Shown: piece by piece, positions 44,770 through 55,300 of the stretch
How the letters are laid out: each line of letters starts with the position of its first letter
Position numbering within the stretch: position 1 is the stretch's first letter
Position numbers and translations under genes: made by a program
The notes under the pieces: model-generated
Told to the model about the DNA's origin: nothing
Database searches by the model: none
The model's input: only the letters and a program-made list of their open reading frames with translations
Assembly (NCBI GenBank): GCA_964019425.1
Contig: OZ025819.1
Coordinates: 947,840-1,011,839, forward strand
Direction of reading: 5' to 3'
DNA length: 64,000 bases
DNA from: Flectonema sp. DT1601
Taxonomy: Eukaryota > Euglenozoa > Diplonemea > Diplonemida > Diplonemidae

Positions 44770-45420
44770 CTAGTCATAAACTGCGAGGCCAGGGTGATCC
44801 GATTCAAGTCCCAGCTCCTGGCGTTTTTTAATAAAGTATGGGACTATTGCCTTCAGAAGGTACTCAATGGTTGTTGTTTCGTTTGCCCACCGTCTTAGAT
44901 TACTGGTTAACAACAGCACATCATTTCGGTGTTTGAGACAAGGGCGCTGTGTGGAGTCGACCGTCTTTCCCTTGTAGACCTGCATTGGGAGCAAGTCCCC
45001 TACTGAATCGAGCAACCCAGTACGCTGACGCCCCGCTTATCATCGGTGAATGATATCGGCACGTGGTTCCACGACGGTGTGCCAACCCTTCCGTTCCAGG
45101 AACTTGTAGCCCATACTTCTTGTAGGGAACTAGAATCCACGCGTTCCGGTGTATCACTATCCCCTTGCTGTGCTTGAAACCAGAGAAGCAAACACACAGC
45201 CACCATAAGCACGGATATTCTCAATTAAATCGAGCACCCTTGCTTCCTCATCAGTGGTTAAGATGGTGGGTCTACCAGATTTCACCTGCCCTTCTTTTAG
45301 TGGTTCTCCCTTCGTCTGGCAATAAAGAGCTTTATTGCCCTGCCTGCACTGTTGATCTCGCCTTTGAAACATTGGTAGCAGAGCACCATCTCACCGATGT
45401 TAAACAACTCCTCCCTTGAC
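44770..45420 (-). pseudogene. Decayed pogo-like DNA transposase fragment
   Basis: The minus strand shows scattered pieces of a DDE_1 (pogo/Tigger/jerky type) transposase in the correct order but in shifting frames. From upstream to downstream these are KSGRPTILTTDEEARVLDLI (helix-turn-helix region, about 45240-45300), PISFTDDKRGVSVLGC (about 45000-45055), GDLLPMQVYKGKTV, and finally ETTTIEYLLKAIVPYFIKKRQELGL followed by LAVYD, which holds the second catalytic Asp. Frames change at least twice and stops occur, so it is inactive. Length is well under a full transposase. No clear terminal inverted repeats bound it. Confidence 0.65.
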
Positions 45421-45517
45421 CACTTCTATAACAGCGAGGTTGCTCTTTCACCCGCTGCTCTTGCCTTATCAAATCCAGCTCCACCTACTATTGGCACAAC
45501 TTTGGAAAAAATAAAAT

Positions 45518-45599
45518 CGCGGACGGCAGGATTTGAACCTACGCGGGCTAAGCCCAATGGATTTCAAGTCCACCTCCGTAACCACTTGGATACATCCGC
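45518..45599 (-). tRNA. tRNA-Ser(UGA)
   Basis: 82 nt that fold fully. Acceptor GCGGATG pairs with CGTCCGC; the D arm is TCC/GGA; the anticodon stem GTGGA/TCCAT holds loop CTTGAAA with anticodon TGA; a long variable arm GGGC-TTA-GCCC marks class II; the T arm is GTAGG-TTCAAAT-CCTGC; the discriminator is G. No intron. A T-rich run follows on the minus strand (TTTTATTTTTT), suitable as a Pol III terminator. It is the only intact structural RNA gene found in the window. A SINE is inserted 14 bp upstream of its 5' end. Confidence 0.95.
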
Positions 45600-45607
45600 T
45601 CCGGCAA

Positions 45608-45613
<6 letters not shown>

Positions 45614-45656
<43 letters not shown>

Positions 45657-45896
45657 TCAACCCCCTTAGCAGACCTTTCACCCACCCGCTACAGTGGGCG
45701 CCTTATAGGTGTGGTCTTTAGATTTTCAACATACCCTGGAGGGACTTCCAGTCCGTGAAGAGGGGCCTGGCCAATGACCAGTTCGGTACCGGCGGCTTTC
45801 GCCTGTGGCTGTCCCAAATTAGCTCAGTGGCGGAATCGAACCGAAGATCGTCCGAGTGGAGGGCCAACCCACTCACCACTGCGCCATAACTGGCCC
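45614..45896 (-). mobile_element. tRNA-derived SINE with poly(A) tail
   Basis: On the minus strand the element starts GGGCCAGTTATGGCGCAG with an A box (TGGCGCAGTGGTGAG) and a B box (GGTTCGATTCC, 45832-45842), followed by a 170-bp unrelated body and a 41-nt A tail (the T-run 45614-45654). The head does not close a tRNA acceptor stem, so it is a SINE and not a tRNA. Its 3' end, GGGGGTTGACTAAAA, resembles the LINE A and C end GGGGGGATGTGACTAAATAAA, which suggests that those LINEs mobilise it. Similar ATTTCTCTTTT and ATTCTCTTTT flank it, a possible target duplication. Confidence 0.8.
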
Positions 45897-45900
45897 TATT

Positions 45901-48010
45901 CTCTTTTTTATTTATTTATTTAGTCACATCCCCCCTGTCTTTCCACTTTATTTTTCTTCATTCTGAGCATTCTTGCCCTTCTTATTTTTTGATAAAGTAA
46001 ACAAGTAAAAACAAGCGCAACTGTCCTGAGTCCGTTGGAGGACTTCCCCGGATAGGAATCTCAAGACACAGTTAATATAAAGCGAAGGATCAGTACAGGG
46101 ACGGTGGCCAAAGACCACTGGGTTACCTACGAGCCATGAAGCTCTGCGGATGTCCTCAGAGAAATTAGGAGTTGATTAAGGAGTGTGATAAGGAAGAATG
46201 ATACTAATGAATTAGCAACTACCAATCAGTTAACAGTTTGATAAGCCTGTTCGTTGTTCCAAATGCCATAAGTAGCCGGCTAGGGCGTGAAGATTTCTCG
46301 TCGCAAACATTATTGAAAGATTTAGTTTGGTCTCGGAGATTCTCGCTTCCTGAATGTTTGATCTAATTGTTCCTTCTCTAATGCGGACCACGTCACCATC
46401 CTCGCAATCAAATATTAGATGTCGGGCAGAAGAGTCTGTTCTTTTGCAGAAGGGGCACTTTATCGGTAGTTCATTTACCCTGAGCAGGGGGTGAGAACCC
46501 GTTCTGAACCTGGCTATCCTTATCTCTGATTCTCTCAGCATGTCCTTGGGGTATCGAGCCGCTCTCAGGCCTCCGGTAGCATCAAGATATTGCCTAAGCA
46601 TCACCCGTTTGATCGGTGGTTTCGCCCTTGTTGAACCCTCCATAATCTTACCAAACAGCTTTCTGTTAGCTTCCCTCGCTATCCTTGACTTATGTGCGAA
46701 GAAGTCCATAGTCGTTGACACCGGCTTGCTCTTAACATCTTTTGAGATCTTTTTCGCCAGTTCATCTGCCTTGTCATTCGGTTCAATTCCCACATGAGCT
46801 GGGATGAATTGAAGGTGAACGAATGAGTCTAATTTTCTTATCCCTTCTAGTATCGAGAGAGAGTTCAGCTTCCTCTGAGCCGCAATTCCACCACGCAGCT
46901 CATCCAGATTGGATTTAGAATCACTGAAGACTCTCGTGATTCCAGATCTGGGACCCAAGACAGAGGTTGCTTTTTCAAATTCACTTATTAACAGCTTCAG
47001 AGTTACCTGTTCAGCTTTATAACTACTTTCCGTTGCAACTAGTCTCGATGCCATGGTCCGTTCACACGGCGTGATCTGCACTGCCGCTGCGCCTGCCGTG
47101 TAGTTGACAGGGTCGTGGGATCCGTCAACAAAAATGGACGAGGTACATGGCCTAAGTTCGCTGCAGTACTCCTCGAACTTAGCCTTGTCCACTTCAGCAA
47201 CACCGGTCTTCGAATGTCCATATCCGCAAGATATCTCCAGGTTCGGAACATCTATCCATGGCTCGATGCTGTCAGGCATGACAATCCCCTGGATCTCCAT
47301 ATTACGGTCCTCGGCCGGTAAAGTTGAACTCCAAGTTCCACTAGCGATTCCCTTCGTAGAAGGAACCCAATCCAGTGACCGATACCTAAATAAAGCAATC
47401 CTGGCTTGCTTCTCAATCTGCAGTCTCATCGGTAGTATGTTCGCCTCCCACAGTAACGGAAGGGACCTTGTGTTGAAGCCGCAGCCGGTGATCTTTCTTG
47501 CTATCTTCCTCAGATTCAGGTCAATAGGTTTTAGCTGTTCATCTGTCAGGAAAGGTCCATAGCTCTCAAGCCCATACAGAATCCTTGAGAGGATGTATAA
47601 GTTCTTGATCATGTTCAGCGTTTTGAAATCAAAGTTGAATAGCTCCAACTTTCGAAGCAGAACAAGTCCCTTCCTCGTCTCATCCAGTAGTTTATCCACT
47701 TGTGTACCATATGTAAGGTCATCGTCAATATGGACACCCAAGTACTTAACACTATCCACCATCGGCATGAGTACGGCAGTCAGCAACTTCACCCAGGTCG
47801 GATCCGGACCCACTGGCATCAGTTCAAGAAGTTCACTTGCCTTCGTAACCTCCGTATCACCCAGCTTGAGGATCATCGCCCCATTTCCAAGTAATGGCCT
47901 ACCTTCTTCATTTGACCGAATCATCCCAGCCAGTTCCTCCCTACTGATCCGAAAGAAGTTCTCTCCTGACGTTCTGGGGAATCCCAGTCTCCAATACATA
48001 TTACCTTTGA
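45901..48010 (-). mobile_element. LINE A, 5'-truncated (family of LINE C)
   Basis: The element runs on the minus strand from a truncated 5' end at about 48010 to a TAAA-repeat tail at about 45903-45921. The 3' UTR (45905-46229) and the coding part are clearly related to LINE C (56261-57850 and 55958-56260). It keeps the end of the RT, the connection, RNase H and the CCHC end; endonuclease and most of the RT are missing. The 5' end abuts the truncated 5' end of LINE B copy 1, which lies on the other strand. Confidence 0.88.
46230..48010 (-). CDS. LINE A ORF2 fragment: RT thumb, RNase H, CCHC
   Basis: About 590 uninterrupted codons. The start of this fragment resembles the post-RT region (MYWRLGFPRTSGENFF); then comes a stretch with GAMILKLGDTEVTKASELLEL, then SVKYLGVHIDDDLTY and the thumb region. 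RNase H has VDGSHDP, a central Glu (YKAEQ), SDSKSNLDEL and HVGIEPNDKADELAK, so all four acidic residues are there. The end is CPFCKRTDSSARHLIFDC, a C-x2-C-x8-H-x4-C finger. The open frame seen upstream of 48010 is antisense sequence of LINE B and is not part of this protein. Being stop-free while truncated suggests a recent insertion. Confidence 0.88.
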
Positions 48011-48032
48011 CGCGATAAAATATCCTCCCGAC

Positions 48033-48383
48033 ATGAAAAGGAGCGATGAAATCACAAATTTCAGAACGGGGTGTCATCCACTGATGCAAAACTGGCGGAA
48101 AGCCATCAAATGTCCATTCTGCCATAGCGCTCCATCCAACCAACCCCACCTACTCGTAGGCTGTCCATCACAGAAACTCGATGCAGCCAGATATGAAATC
48201 CTTGGCTTTTCTACATTGACAGGCGAATGGGACCGATCAAGTGATCTAATCCTCATCAACGGCATTCCTGCCAGTCTTGGCTCAATCTTTGCCACCAGCT
48301 GGCTTCCTTCAGTAGCGATGTTGATCAGGTGGATGGAACAAGCATCCAACCTGAGACTTTGGAATTGTGTAGGTGACACGTAG
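48033..48383 (+). CDS. LINE B ORF2 C-terminal end
   Basis: 116 codons: MKRSDEI, RTGCHPLMQNWRKAI, the finger CPFCHSAPSNQPHLLVGC, then a helical end (SLGSIFATSWLPSVAMLIRW) and stop. This end corresponds to FATRNLHALAGYLWHLEQ of LINE A, so this copy shows the native orientation of the segment that is flipped in copy 2. An AGAATTGCG-type segment after MKRSDEI is shorter here than in copy 2 (two to three codons fewer). Confidence 0.8.
   Translation: MKRSDEITNFRTGCHPLMQNWRKAIKCPFCHSAPSNQPHLLVGCPSQKLDAARYEILGFSTLTGEWDRSSDLILINGIPASLGSIFATSWLPSVAMLIRWMEQASNLRLWNCVGDT
48177..48357 (+). repeat. 181-bp segment, native orientation
   Basis: Flanked by AAA on the left and TTT on the right; occurs reverse-complemented at 51731-51911. 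Confidence 0.9.
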
Positions 48384-48525
48384 TCGCCACTTAATTTAAA
48401 TATAAGTTTTCTTGTGATGAAGACAGGGGTGTGAGAACTGATAAAGGGATAGAAATATTTGATATCGTCAGAAAACTAATAGAGACATTGACCTATATAA
48501 ATAAATAAAGGAACGGCGATTATGT

Positions 48526-48600
48526 GGCTACATAGCTCAATTGATAGAACGCCGGTCTGAAAGAATGGCGGTCGAGGGTTCAAAACCCGCTGACGGCGGT
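48526..48600 (+). repeat. tRNA-like (SINE-type) sequence in LINE B 3' UTR
   Basis: It has an A box TAGCTCAATTGA (48533-48544) and a B box GGTTCAAAACC (48577-48587) with the normal spacing. The acceptor ends and the anticodon stem do not pair, so it is not an intact tRNA. It follows a TAAATAAATAAA tract (48497-48509) and lies in the 240 bp missing from copy 2, so it is probably a SINE or SINE remnant inserted in copy 1. Confidence 0.6.
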
Positions 48601-49106
48601 TTTTGTTTGGTGCTCAGTTTCGGTGGCAAATTACCTAAATGGAATTTTGATGTTTTATCAATATTTAGTATTTTCATCATTATCAATCATCTCCTGGTTG
48701 GGTAACTGCACATCACCTTCGGTGTTGTCTCAGTGTCCCTTCCAATACTCCTTTCTCCTTCTTCTCCTATTCTCCTTATAAATTTCTCCTGAGGCAGGCC
48801 TTCGGGCTGTTCAAGTGGTCTTTGACCACCGCTCTAGTTATATGCTCGATTCTTTGTTTTCCTTATCGATGGTAGGAATGGCAACCGAATTAGCTTCGTG
48901 TGTCCAATTTCAAGGACGCATGACCATTTATTTTTTTTCCGTTGCCGCTCTTCTTACGTCCTCAGCGGAGCCTACCTATGTTTCCCGTGTTTTCCAATTT
49001 GTCAGACTTAAATCAAAAGAAAGTATAAAAGAAAGACAAAACAAAGAAGTGAAAAGAACAAAAACAAAGAGTCTGGATGCACAGACGAGTGTAACCAAAA
49101 AAAAAA

Positions 49107-51763
49107 GAGACGCTGGTAAGGACATCAGCGTATCAAATATATCTGAGAACGATTTACCTGCAGCATTTCTGGACCTCTTTGTGGCCGATGGGGATGCTGC
49201 TAAACTCGAAGCCCCTTCATTGAAGAAAGAAGACTTGGAATTGGACATCTGTTGTGACTTCACAGATACCGAGATATCAGCAGCAATTAAAAACCTGAAG
49301 CCTCGCAAAGCAGCAGGCCCTGACGGTATTCACAACGAAATGCTTAAGAACTTATCTCAGAAGGCAGTTGACTGTTTATTAAAGGTGATCAATTCTTCGT
49401 GGAGATCCTCCAATGTTCCATATCTTTGGAAACAGGGGTTAATCAAACCGATGTTCAAGTCGGGCAAACCGCGGAACGATATTAAAAGCTACAGACCAAT
49501 CACACTCACTTCGGTTGTTGGCAAACTGGCTGGGAGGTTGGTGTACGACAGGCTCATGCATTGGCTTACCGAAAACTCAGCACTCAGTCCGATTCAAGCT
49601 GGCTTCAGACGGGGCAGAAATACCTGCGAACAAATCACAATTCTGGTGGACGCCATGGCAAACAACCACACGAAGGGGAGGAGGTCAGTCTTCTTGTCAT
49701 TCGATTTCACAGCAGCCTTCGATAGGATTAACCATCGAATTTTACTTTCAAAACTACAAAGAATGGGCATCCCAACCTTCATCGTTCGATGGATAACGGA
49801 CTTTCTAACCAATAGGAAGGTCAGAGTTGATGCAAATGGACATTTCAGTAAGTTTCGTACGCTGTCAAAAGGAGTGCCTCAAGGATCAATCTTAGGCCCA
49901 CTACTCTATTTAATATATGTTGACGATCTGTGTAAGATTCTCCCACAAGAGAAGGAAACGACTTTGACCGCACTGTATGCAGACGACACCGCTTGTGCAG
50001 TATTTGGCTCGACCATGGGCGAAGCAATCTCAAACGCTCAACGAATACTTGACATCGTTGACAAGTGGTGCCGTGATAATGACATGGCACTTTCAGTCTC
50101 CAAGACTTGCGCTCTGAAAATGGATATTCAATCGAAAGAAGTAACCCTGACTGATACTAGCGACCGCGAACTCTTATTCTCAAAATCACTGGAAGTACGT
50201 TCGTTAGATATTGACTATTTTGATCTAGACAGCGTGGTCAACACGACGACGACAAGGCCCACTTTACTGAGTGGTGAAACGATCCTCGAAGTAGAGGGGA
50301 AACCCATCAGGACTCAACAAGAATTAGAAGATTTACTGATGTTGAACATCCACGACGAGATGAATGTCAAAGCGAAAATTAAAATTGCCTTCCTACTGCC
50401 GATCACGGACTCAGTGAGATATCTGGGTGTTTACATTGATAACAGGCTCAGGTTTGATAAACAGTTAGAGAAAATACACGACGAACTGAAGAAAGGGATC
50501 TCCCTTCTGCAGTGCCTCCAGCCATATGAATTGGACTTCAAGACCCTAAAGATGGTTAAAAACTTGTACGTGACAGCGACGATTTCCTATGCACTGGACA
50601 GCTTTGGTTGGTTGCTCAACCAGCATAAAACGGATGCTATCGACTTCGAGATGAGAAAAATAGCGAGACTTGTAACAGGATGCAGCAGATGTACTCCGAG
50701 GGAGTTGCTCCTTTGGGAAGCCGACATCTTACCGTTTAAAAGGCAAATCGAAAAGCAGACTAAAATTGCCTATTTCAGGTACAAAGCCATGACCTGGGTG
50801 CCGGACACCAACTCACTCGCATCGCCTCGAAGCTTCTGGGGTGGCCTCATTCCCCGTTCTGAAGGTCAACTAGAAAGTGTGGGGATCGTTCAACCTGACT
50901 CTATCAAACCTTGGATTGCTTCGGACAATGTTCAAATCAGCAACAGCTGCGGTTTTACAAAATCCCCTGATCCCGCAGTGGACAGGGAGAAATTCCTTAC
51001 CTACAACGCGACACTTCCTCCGGTGGACATGGTGATCAACTGTGACGGTTCATACTCTTCGAATGCGTCAGGCGCGGCTCTCATTGCTAGGTCACGAGAC
51101 GGAAAGAAACGTGCTCATGCGACCAGATTAGTGCGTGCGGATTGCAGCTACAGAACTGAGCAACATGCCTTGAAAAATGCGGCAAACTACTTAAACTGGA
51201 AGGTACAGAAAGACGGGCTAACTAAGTCAGTCAGAATCTATACCGACTCAAAATCATTGTTGGACGAGTTGAAGGGTGGCAGGTGTAAACAGAGAAACAC
51301 CAGATCCCTCGGCATCCTCGAGAACCTACGGAACTGCGGTATGAAAGTACATCTTCAATTCATCCCTTCTCACATGGGGATAGAAGCACACGACGAAGTT
51401 GATGAACTTGCTAAGAAATCGGCTCACAACAGATACCTCCCTCAAATCCCAATCCGAGGATCCTTCTTCTATCACAAATCCCGAGTGAGGAGGGGGATCA
51501 CGAAGGACATTTGGAACAGAATTGGTTACACTTGCTATAAAAACACCGTCAAAGGTGCCGCGATAAAATATCCTCCCGACATGAAAAGGAGCGATGAAAT
51601 CAGAATTGCGAATTTTAGAACGGGGTGTCATCCACTGATGCAAAACTGGCGGAAAGCCATCATATGTCCATCCTGCCATAGCGCTCCATCCAACCAACCC
51701 CACCTACTCGTAGGCTGTCCATCACACAAAGTCTCAGGTTGGATGCTTGTTCCATCCACCTGA
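49107..51763 (+). CDS. LINE B ORF2: reverse transcriptase, RNase H, CCHC
   Basis: About 885 codons are uninterrupted. The open frame begins further left at 48815, but its first 97 codons are copy 1 3' UTR and are fortuitous. The RT has AAGPDGIHNEML, SYRPITLTSVVGKL, FDFTAAFDRINHR, GVPQGSILGPLLYLIYVDDL and catalytic ALYADDTA. Between RT and the SVRYLGVYID thumb motif lie roughly 100 residues with GETILEVEGKPIRTQQELED. RNase H: CDGSYSSN, YRTEQHAL, TDSKSLLDEL, HMGIEAHDEVDELAK. The finger CPSCHSAPSNQPHLLVGC is followed by KVSGWMLVPST and a stop that come from the inverted segment, so the normal end is lost. Confidence 0.88.
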
Positions 51764-51911
51764 TCAACATCGCTACTGAAGGAAGCCAGCTGGTGGCAAA
51801 GATTGAGCCAAGACTGGCAGGAATGCCGTTGATGAGGATTAGATCACTTGATCGGTCCCATTTGCCTGTCAATGTAGAAAAGCCAAGGATTTCATATCTG
51901 GCTGCATCGAG
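51731..51911 (-). repeat. 181-bp inverted segment in LINE B copy 2
   Basis: Reverse complement of 48177-48357 with the same length and the same outer flanks (AAA left, TTTGGAATTG right). Confidence 0.92.
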
Positions 51912-52398
51912 TTTGGAATTGTGTAGGTGACACGTAGTCGCCATTTAAGTGTTTTATCAATATTTAGTATTTTCATCATTATCAATCATCTCCTGGTTGG
52001 GTAACTGCACATCACCTTCGGTGTTGTCTCAGTGTCCCTTCCAATACTCCTTTCTCCTTCTTCTCCTATTCTCCTTATAAATTTCTCTTGAGGGCAGGCC
52101 TTCGGGCTGTTCAAGTGGTCTTTGACCACCGCTCTAGTTATATGCTCGATTCTTTGTTTTCCTTATCGATGGTAGGAATGGTAACCGAATTAGCTTCGTG
52201 TGTCCAATTTCAAGGACGCGTGACCATTTATTTTTTCCGTTGCCGCTCTTCTTACGTCCTCAGGCGGGGCCTACCTATGTTTCCCGTGTTTTCCAATTTG
52301 TCAGACTTAAACCAAAAGAAAGTATAAAAGAAAGACAAAACATAGAAGTGAAAAGAACAAAAACAAAGAGTCTGGAAGCACAGACGAGTGTAACCCAA

Positions 52399-55300
52399 TT
52401 TTTTTTTTTTTTTTTTTTTTTTTGAGTGCACCACGACCCGTGAGTCTGTGATGCTGATTGCGCTGTTAGGCGCGGCTGTTCTTTTTCTTTCTTTCTTTCT
52501 TACTTTCTTTGTTTTGGGGGTTGGGGGTGGGAATCCCGTAGGCTTCGTATCTCCTTTCTTTGTTTTGATAACTTAAAACTAATACTACAGAATAAATTGT
52601 CCACTTGGACGACTTCAGATGTGTTGCAATGATGCCTTCAATGTTGATATTCGAAATGTCGATGTTTTAATAATACTACCGTCCTAATAATTGTGCCAGT
52701 CTGTCTAAGGTTGTGACAAAACCAGTCATCTGCTGTTGATTCGCAGGTAAGTAGCAGTCCTCCAGTTGGCATGCTTCCTCTCCCTTGTCATTCATCATGT
52801 GACTGATGTATTTTTCTCTCAAGGTTTCTATACACCAATGTTCGCATATAAATAATACATGATGTGCTGTCGCCTTTCCAAGTTTACAGAAAAAGCACAG
52901 CTCGTTCAGCCCTTTGATTATCAGAGATCTGCAATGTCCCACTCTAAAGCGTGACATCAGTACTTCCTCTGGTCGTGTTAGAGCTTCGATGTACGGAGGG
53001 TGTCTTACCTCTCCCGGTCCGATCCAGTTCTCCCGTTTTCTCCGCTTGTGAAACGTCATCAATGTTCCCATGTCAAGTTGAGTGGGCAGTTGTTTAATAA
53101 TAACATCTTCGTGAGGTGGGTCTTCCTTCAGGCCTGCAGCGAATTTCGCCAGTTGGTCCGCTACTTCGTTGTACCGCACGTTTCTGTGTGCCGGTACATA
53201 CTGCATGTTGACTTGGATTCCCTTCTTCTCCAGTTTCATTGCCAACTTCCAGATCTTTTTGTTCATTGGGGACCTTTGTATATATGGCCCTTGTTCCAAT
53301 GCCTGCATGACTGACATCGAATCAGTCAACAGGTGCGTCGTTGTTGTTAGAGATTCATGTTCATCCTCCGCCACCTGAACTAAATTTTCCAACGCCAGTT
53401 TCACTGCAATCTGCTCGGTCCTATAAGAGGAACCCGCTACTGGTATTTTATATCCAAGTAGACGCATCTTGCTTTCTTTTACTATGACCACAGCGGCAGC
53501 CGAGTCTGTCATGTAAGTCTCGGGTTTGTGTCTTATCGACCCGTCAGTGTAGACTTTCATCTCGTGAGCTGGTAGTTCAGCTTCTCGCTGTTCAGCCTCT
53601 TCCTTGTTACTAGAATATGTGAATCTCATCGCACTAGTACTTTTCCATGGAGGGAGAGTGTAGTGTTCTGGGTTCACTTCCAGGTTGGTAATGCTCCGGT
53701 AATTGTCAAGGCCAGGGACACCAGAGACATAGTCTATCCAGACATTCCATCCCCATTTTGATTTTTGGTATAATTCTGAACTCCCTGTTCTCGTCAGCTT
53801 GCGAGTCGGTAAGAACGGACTCAATTTGAAACGTTCGTAAGTTCTACACATCTTATACTGGATGTGTTCCTTTAGTCTTGGCGTATCGGCTTCTTTGTAA
53901 AGTCTCTGTAGTTTGGTGCTCCGCAGACATCCAGTTACCAGCCTCACTGCCCTGTTTACCAGTAATTCCAGTTGTTCGAGGCACTCTTTTGGTAGCATCC
54001 AAGCAAAGCTTTCAACACCATAAAGCACCCTTGCTAACACCACCGTCACCAGTATACTAATGAGTGTCCTCTTTCTGCAGCCTATCCTGGTGAGTCTAAC
54101 CAACAAGCCTAGACCCTTGGAAGCAGCTGTCATCATCTTTTGAATTTGCGACTTAAAGGTTAACTTCTCGTCATAATGTACACCCAGATACCGCACGGTA
54201 TTCGTCTTGTGAACTTTTCGTCCAACCGCATAGGCAAATCCGTGTAGTCCGGGTCCCACTCTTTCCAGCATCTTATCTATTTCTGCCTTGTTGTGGACTT
54301 TCTTCAGTTGTGAGAAGCTGGCACTCATCTTCATTGTTTTCAGTACCGCCGGTTTATTCGGTAGCTTGACTTTGATCTTATGTTTTGGAACGACGTACAG
54401 GTGAGTGATGGCGAATTCTTCTTTTGAAACTACAGTTGTTGAGTTATCATCCTTCACAAGGTTACTCATTTGTTCTGCCGTGGCCACCACATATTTAAAT
54501 GTGTGTTCTTCAGAGTATACTACTACTGGGGACTTGTCATGTGTTCCTCTTGGCCTCACGTGAATGTATTCCGTCTTGCCAGGGTTCTTATTGATTTTGA
54601 TGTGTGAGTCAAGTGCCCACCTTTCAAATATTTTGACTGTGTTGTTAACCTTGCTTTCTAAACAGCTGACAGTGCCCGCGGTTATTACTATTCCAACATC
54701 ATCTGCAAAGACAGTCGGTTCGTACATCTCTAGTTTATCTATCAAATCGTTTATGAAGATAGAGAATAACTGGGGTCCCAGCACGCTTCCTTGTGGCACT
54801 CCTACTCGAATGTTCCGGAATGCTCCCTTCACTCCATTCACCCTTGTTGAAATCTTCCTGCTAGTCAAGTAGTTTTGAACCCACCGTAGATATTTCGTTG
54901 ATAATCCTATTTTGGACATCTTATTTAGAAGAGTTACCGGTTGAACTGCATCGAAGGCTTTTTGTAGGTCGAAGGTGATTAATATCGCTTCTTCTCCCAT
55001 TGCCTTGGCACTTTTGAGTTTGTCTGTAACTATACAGAGATTTTCAATGGAATCCCGTCCTCGTTTGTAGGCTGCTTGCCTCGGATTCATTCTGTCTTTC
55101 AACAGGTGGTGCATCCGTTCCACGACCATTCTTTCAAAGAGTTTCGAGACGGTCGAGGTTAGTGCTATCGGTCTGTACGATAAGACTTGTTTCTTGTCTT
55201 TATCAGGTTTCAGTATGGGTATTACCATTCCACTTTTCCAGCACCTGGGTACTGCTGATCGTTGCCATGGGAGGTTGAATAGTCTTAGTAGTTGCTCGAG

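Larger units (their letters stand above)
48011..49106 (+). mobile_element. LINE B copy 1, 5'-truncated
   Basis: The + strand holds only the last 120 codons of ORF2 and the 3' UTR, ending in an A-run (49097-49106). Positions 48011-48376 match 51546-51942 of copy 2 apart from the inverted segment, and 48643-49096 match 51948-52395. About 240 bp between 48398 and 48642 are absent from copy 2; this extra part includes a TAAA tract and a tRNA-like segment. Copy 2 begins directly after the A-run, so the two are head-to-tail. Confidence 0.85.
49107..52398 (+). mobile_element. LINE B copy 2, 5'-truncated
   Basis: It begins with GAGACGCTGG immediately after the A-run of copy 1 and ends at GTGTAACCCAA. 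It lacks endonuclease and ORF1, and keeps the whole RT, connection, RNase H and finger. The 3' UTR 51948-52395 is nearly identical to that of copy 1. At 52399 it meets, tail to tail, the A tail of LINE E on the other strand. The final 181 bp of coding sequence are inverted (51731-51911). Confidence 0.88.

Noticed and set aside
48011-48149. N-terminus of the 639-codon LINE A frame (MGLVGWSAMAEWT...)
   Set aside because: It is antisense sequence of LINE B copy 1 across the junction at about 48010; the same antisense frame appears at 51550-51703.
48526-48600. A second tRNA gene
   Set aside because: A and B boxes are present, but the acceptor stem and anticodon stem do not pair; kept only as a tRNA-like SINE segment.
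48815-49106. N-terminal 97 residues of the 982-codon LINE B frame as real protein
   Set aside because: The DNA is the 3' UTR of copy 1 and is repeated at 52108-52395, where it is also noncoding.
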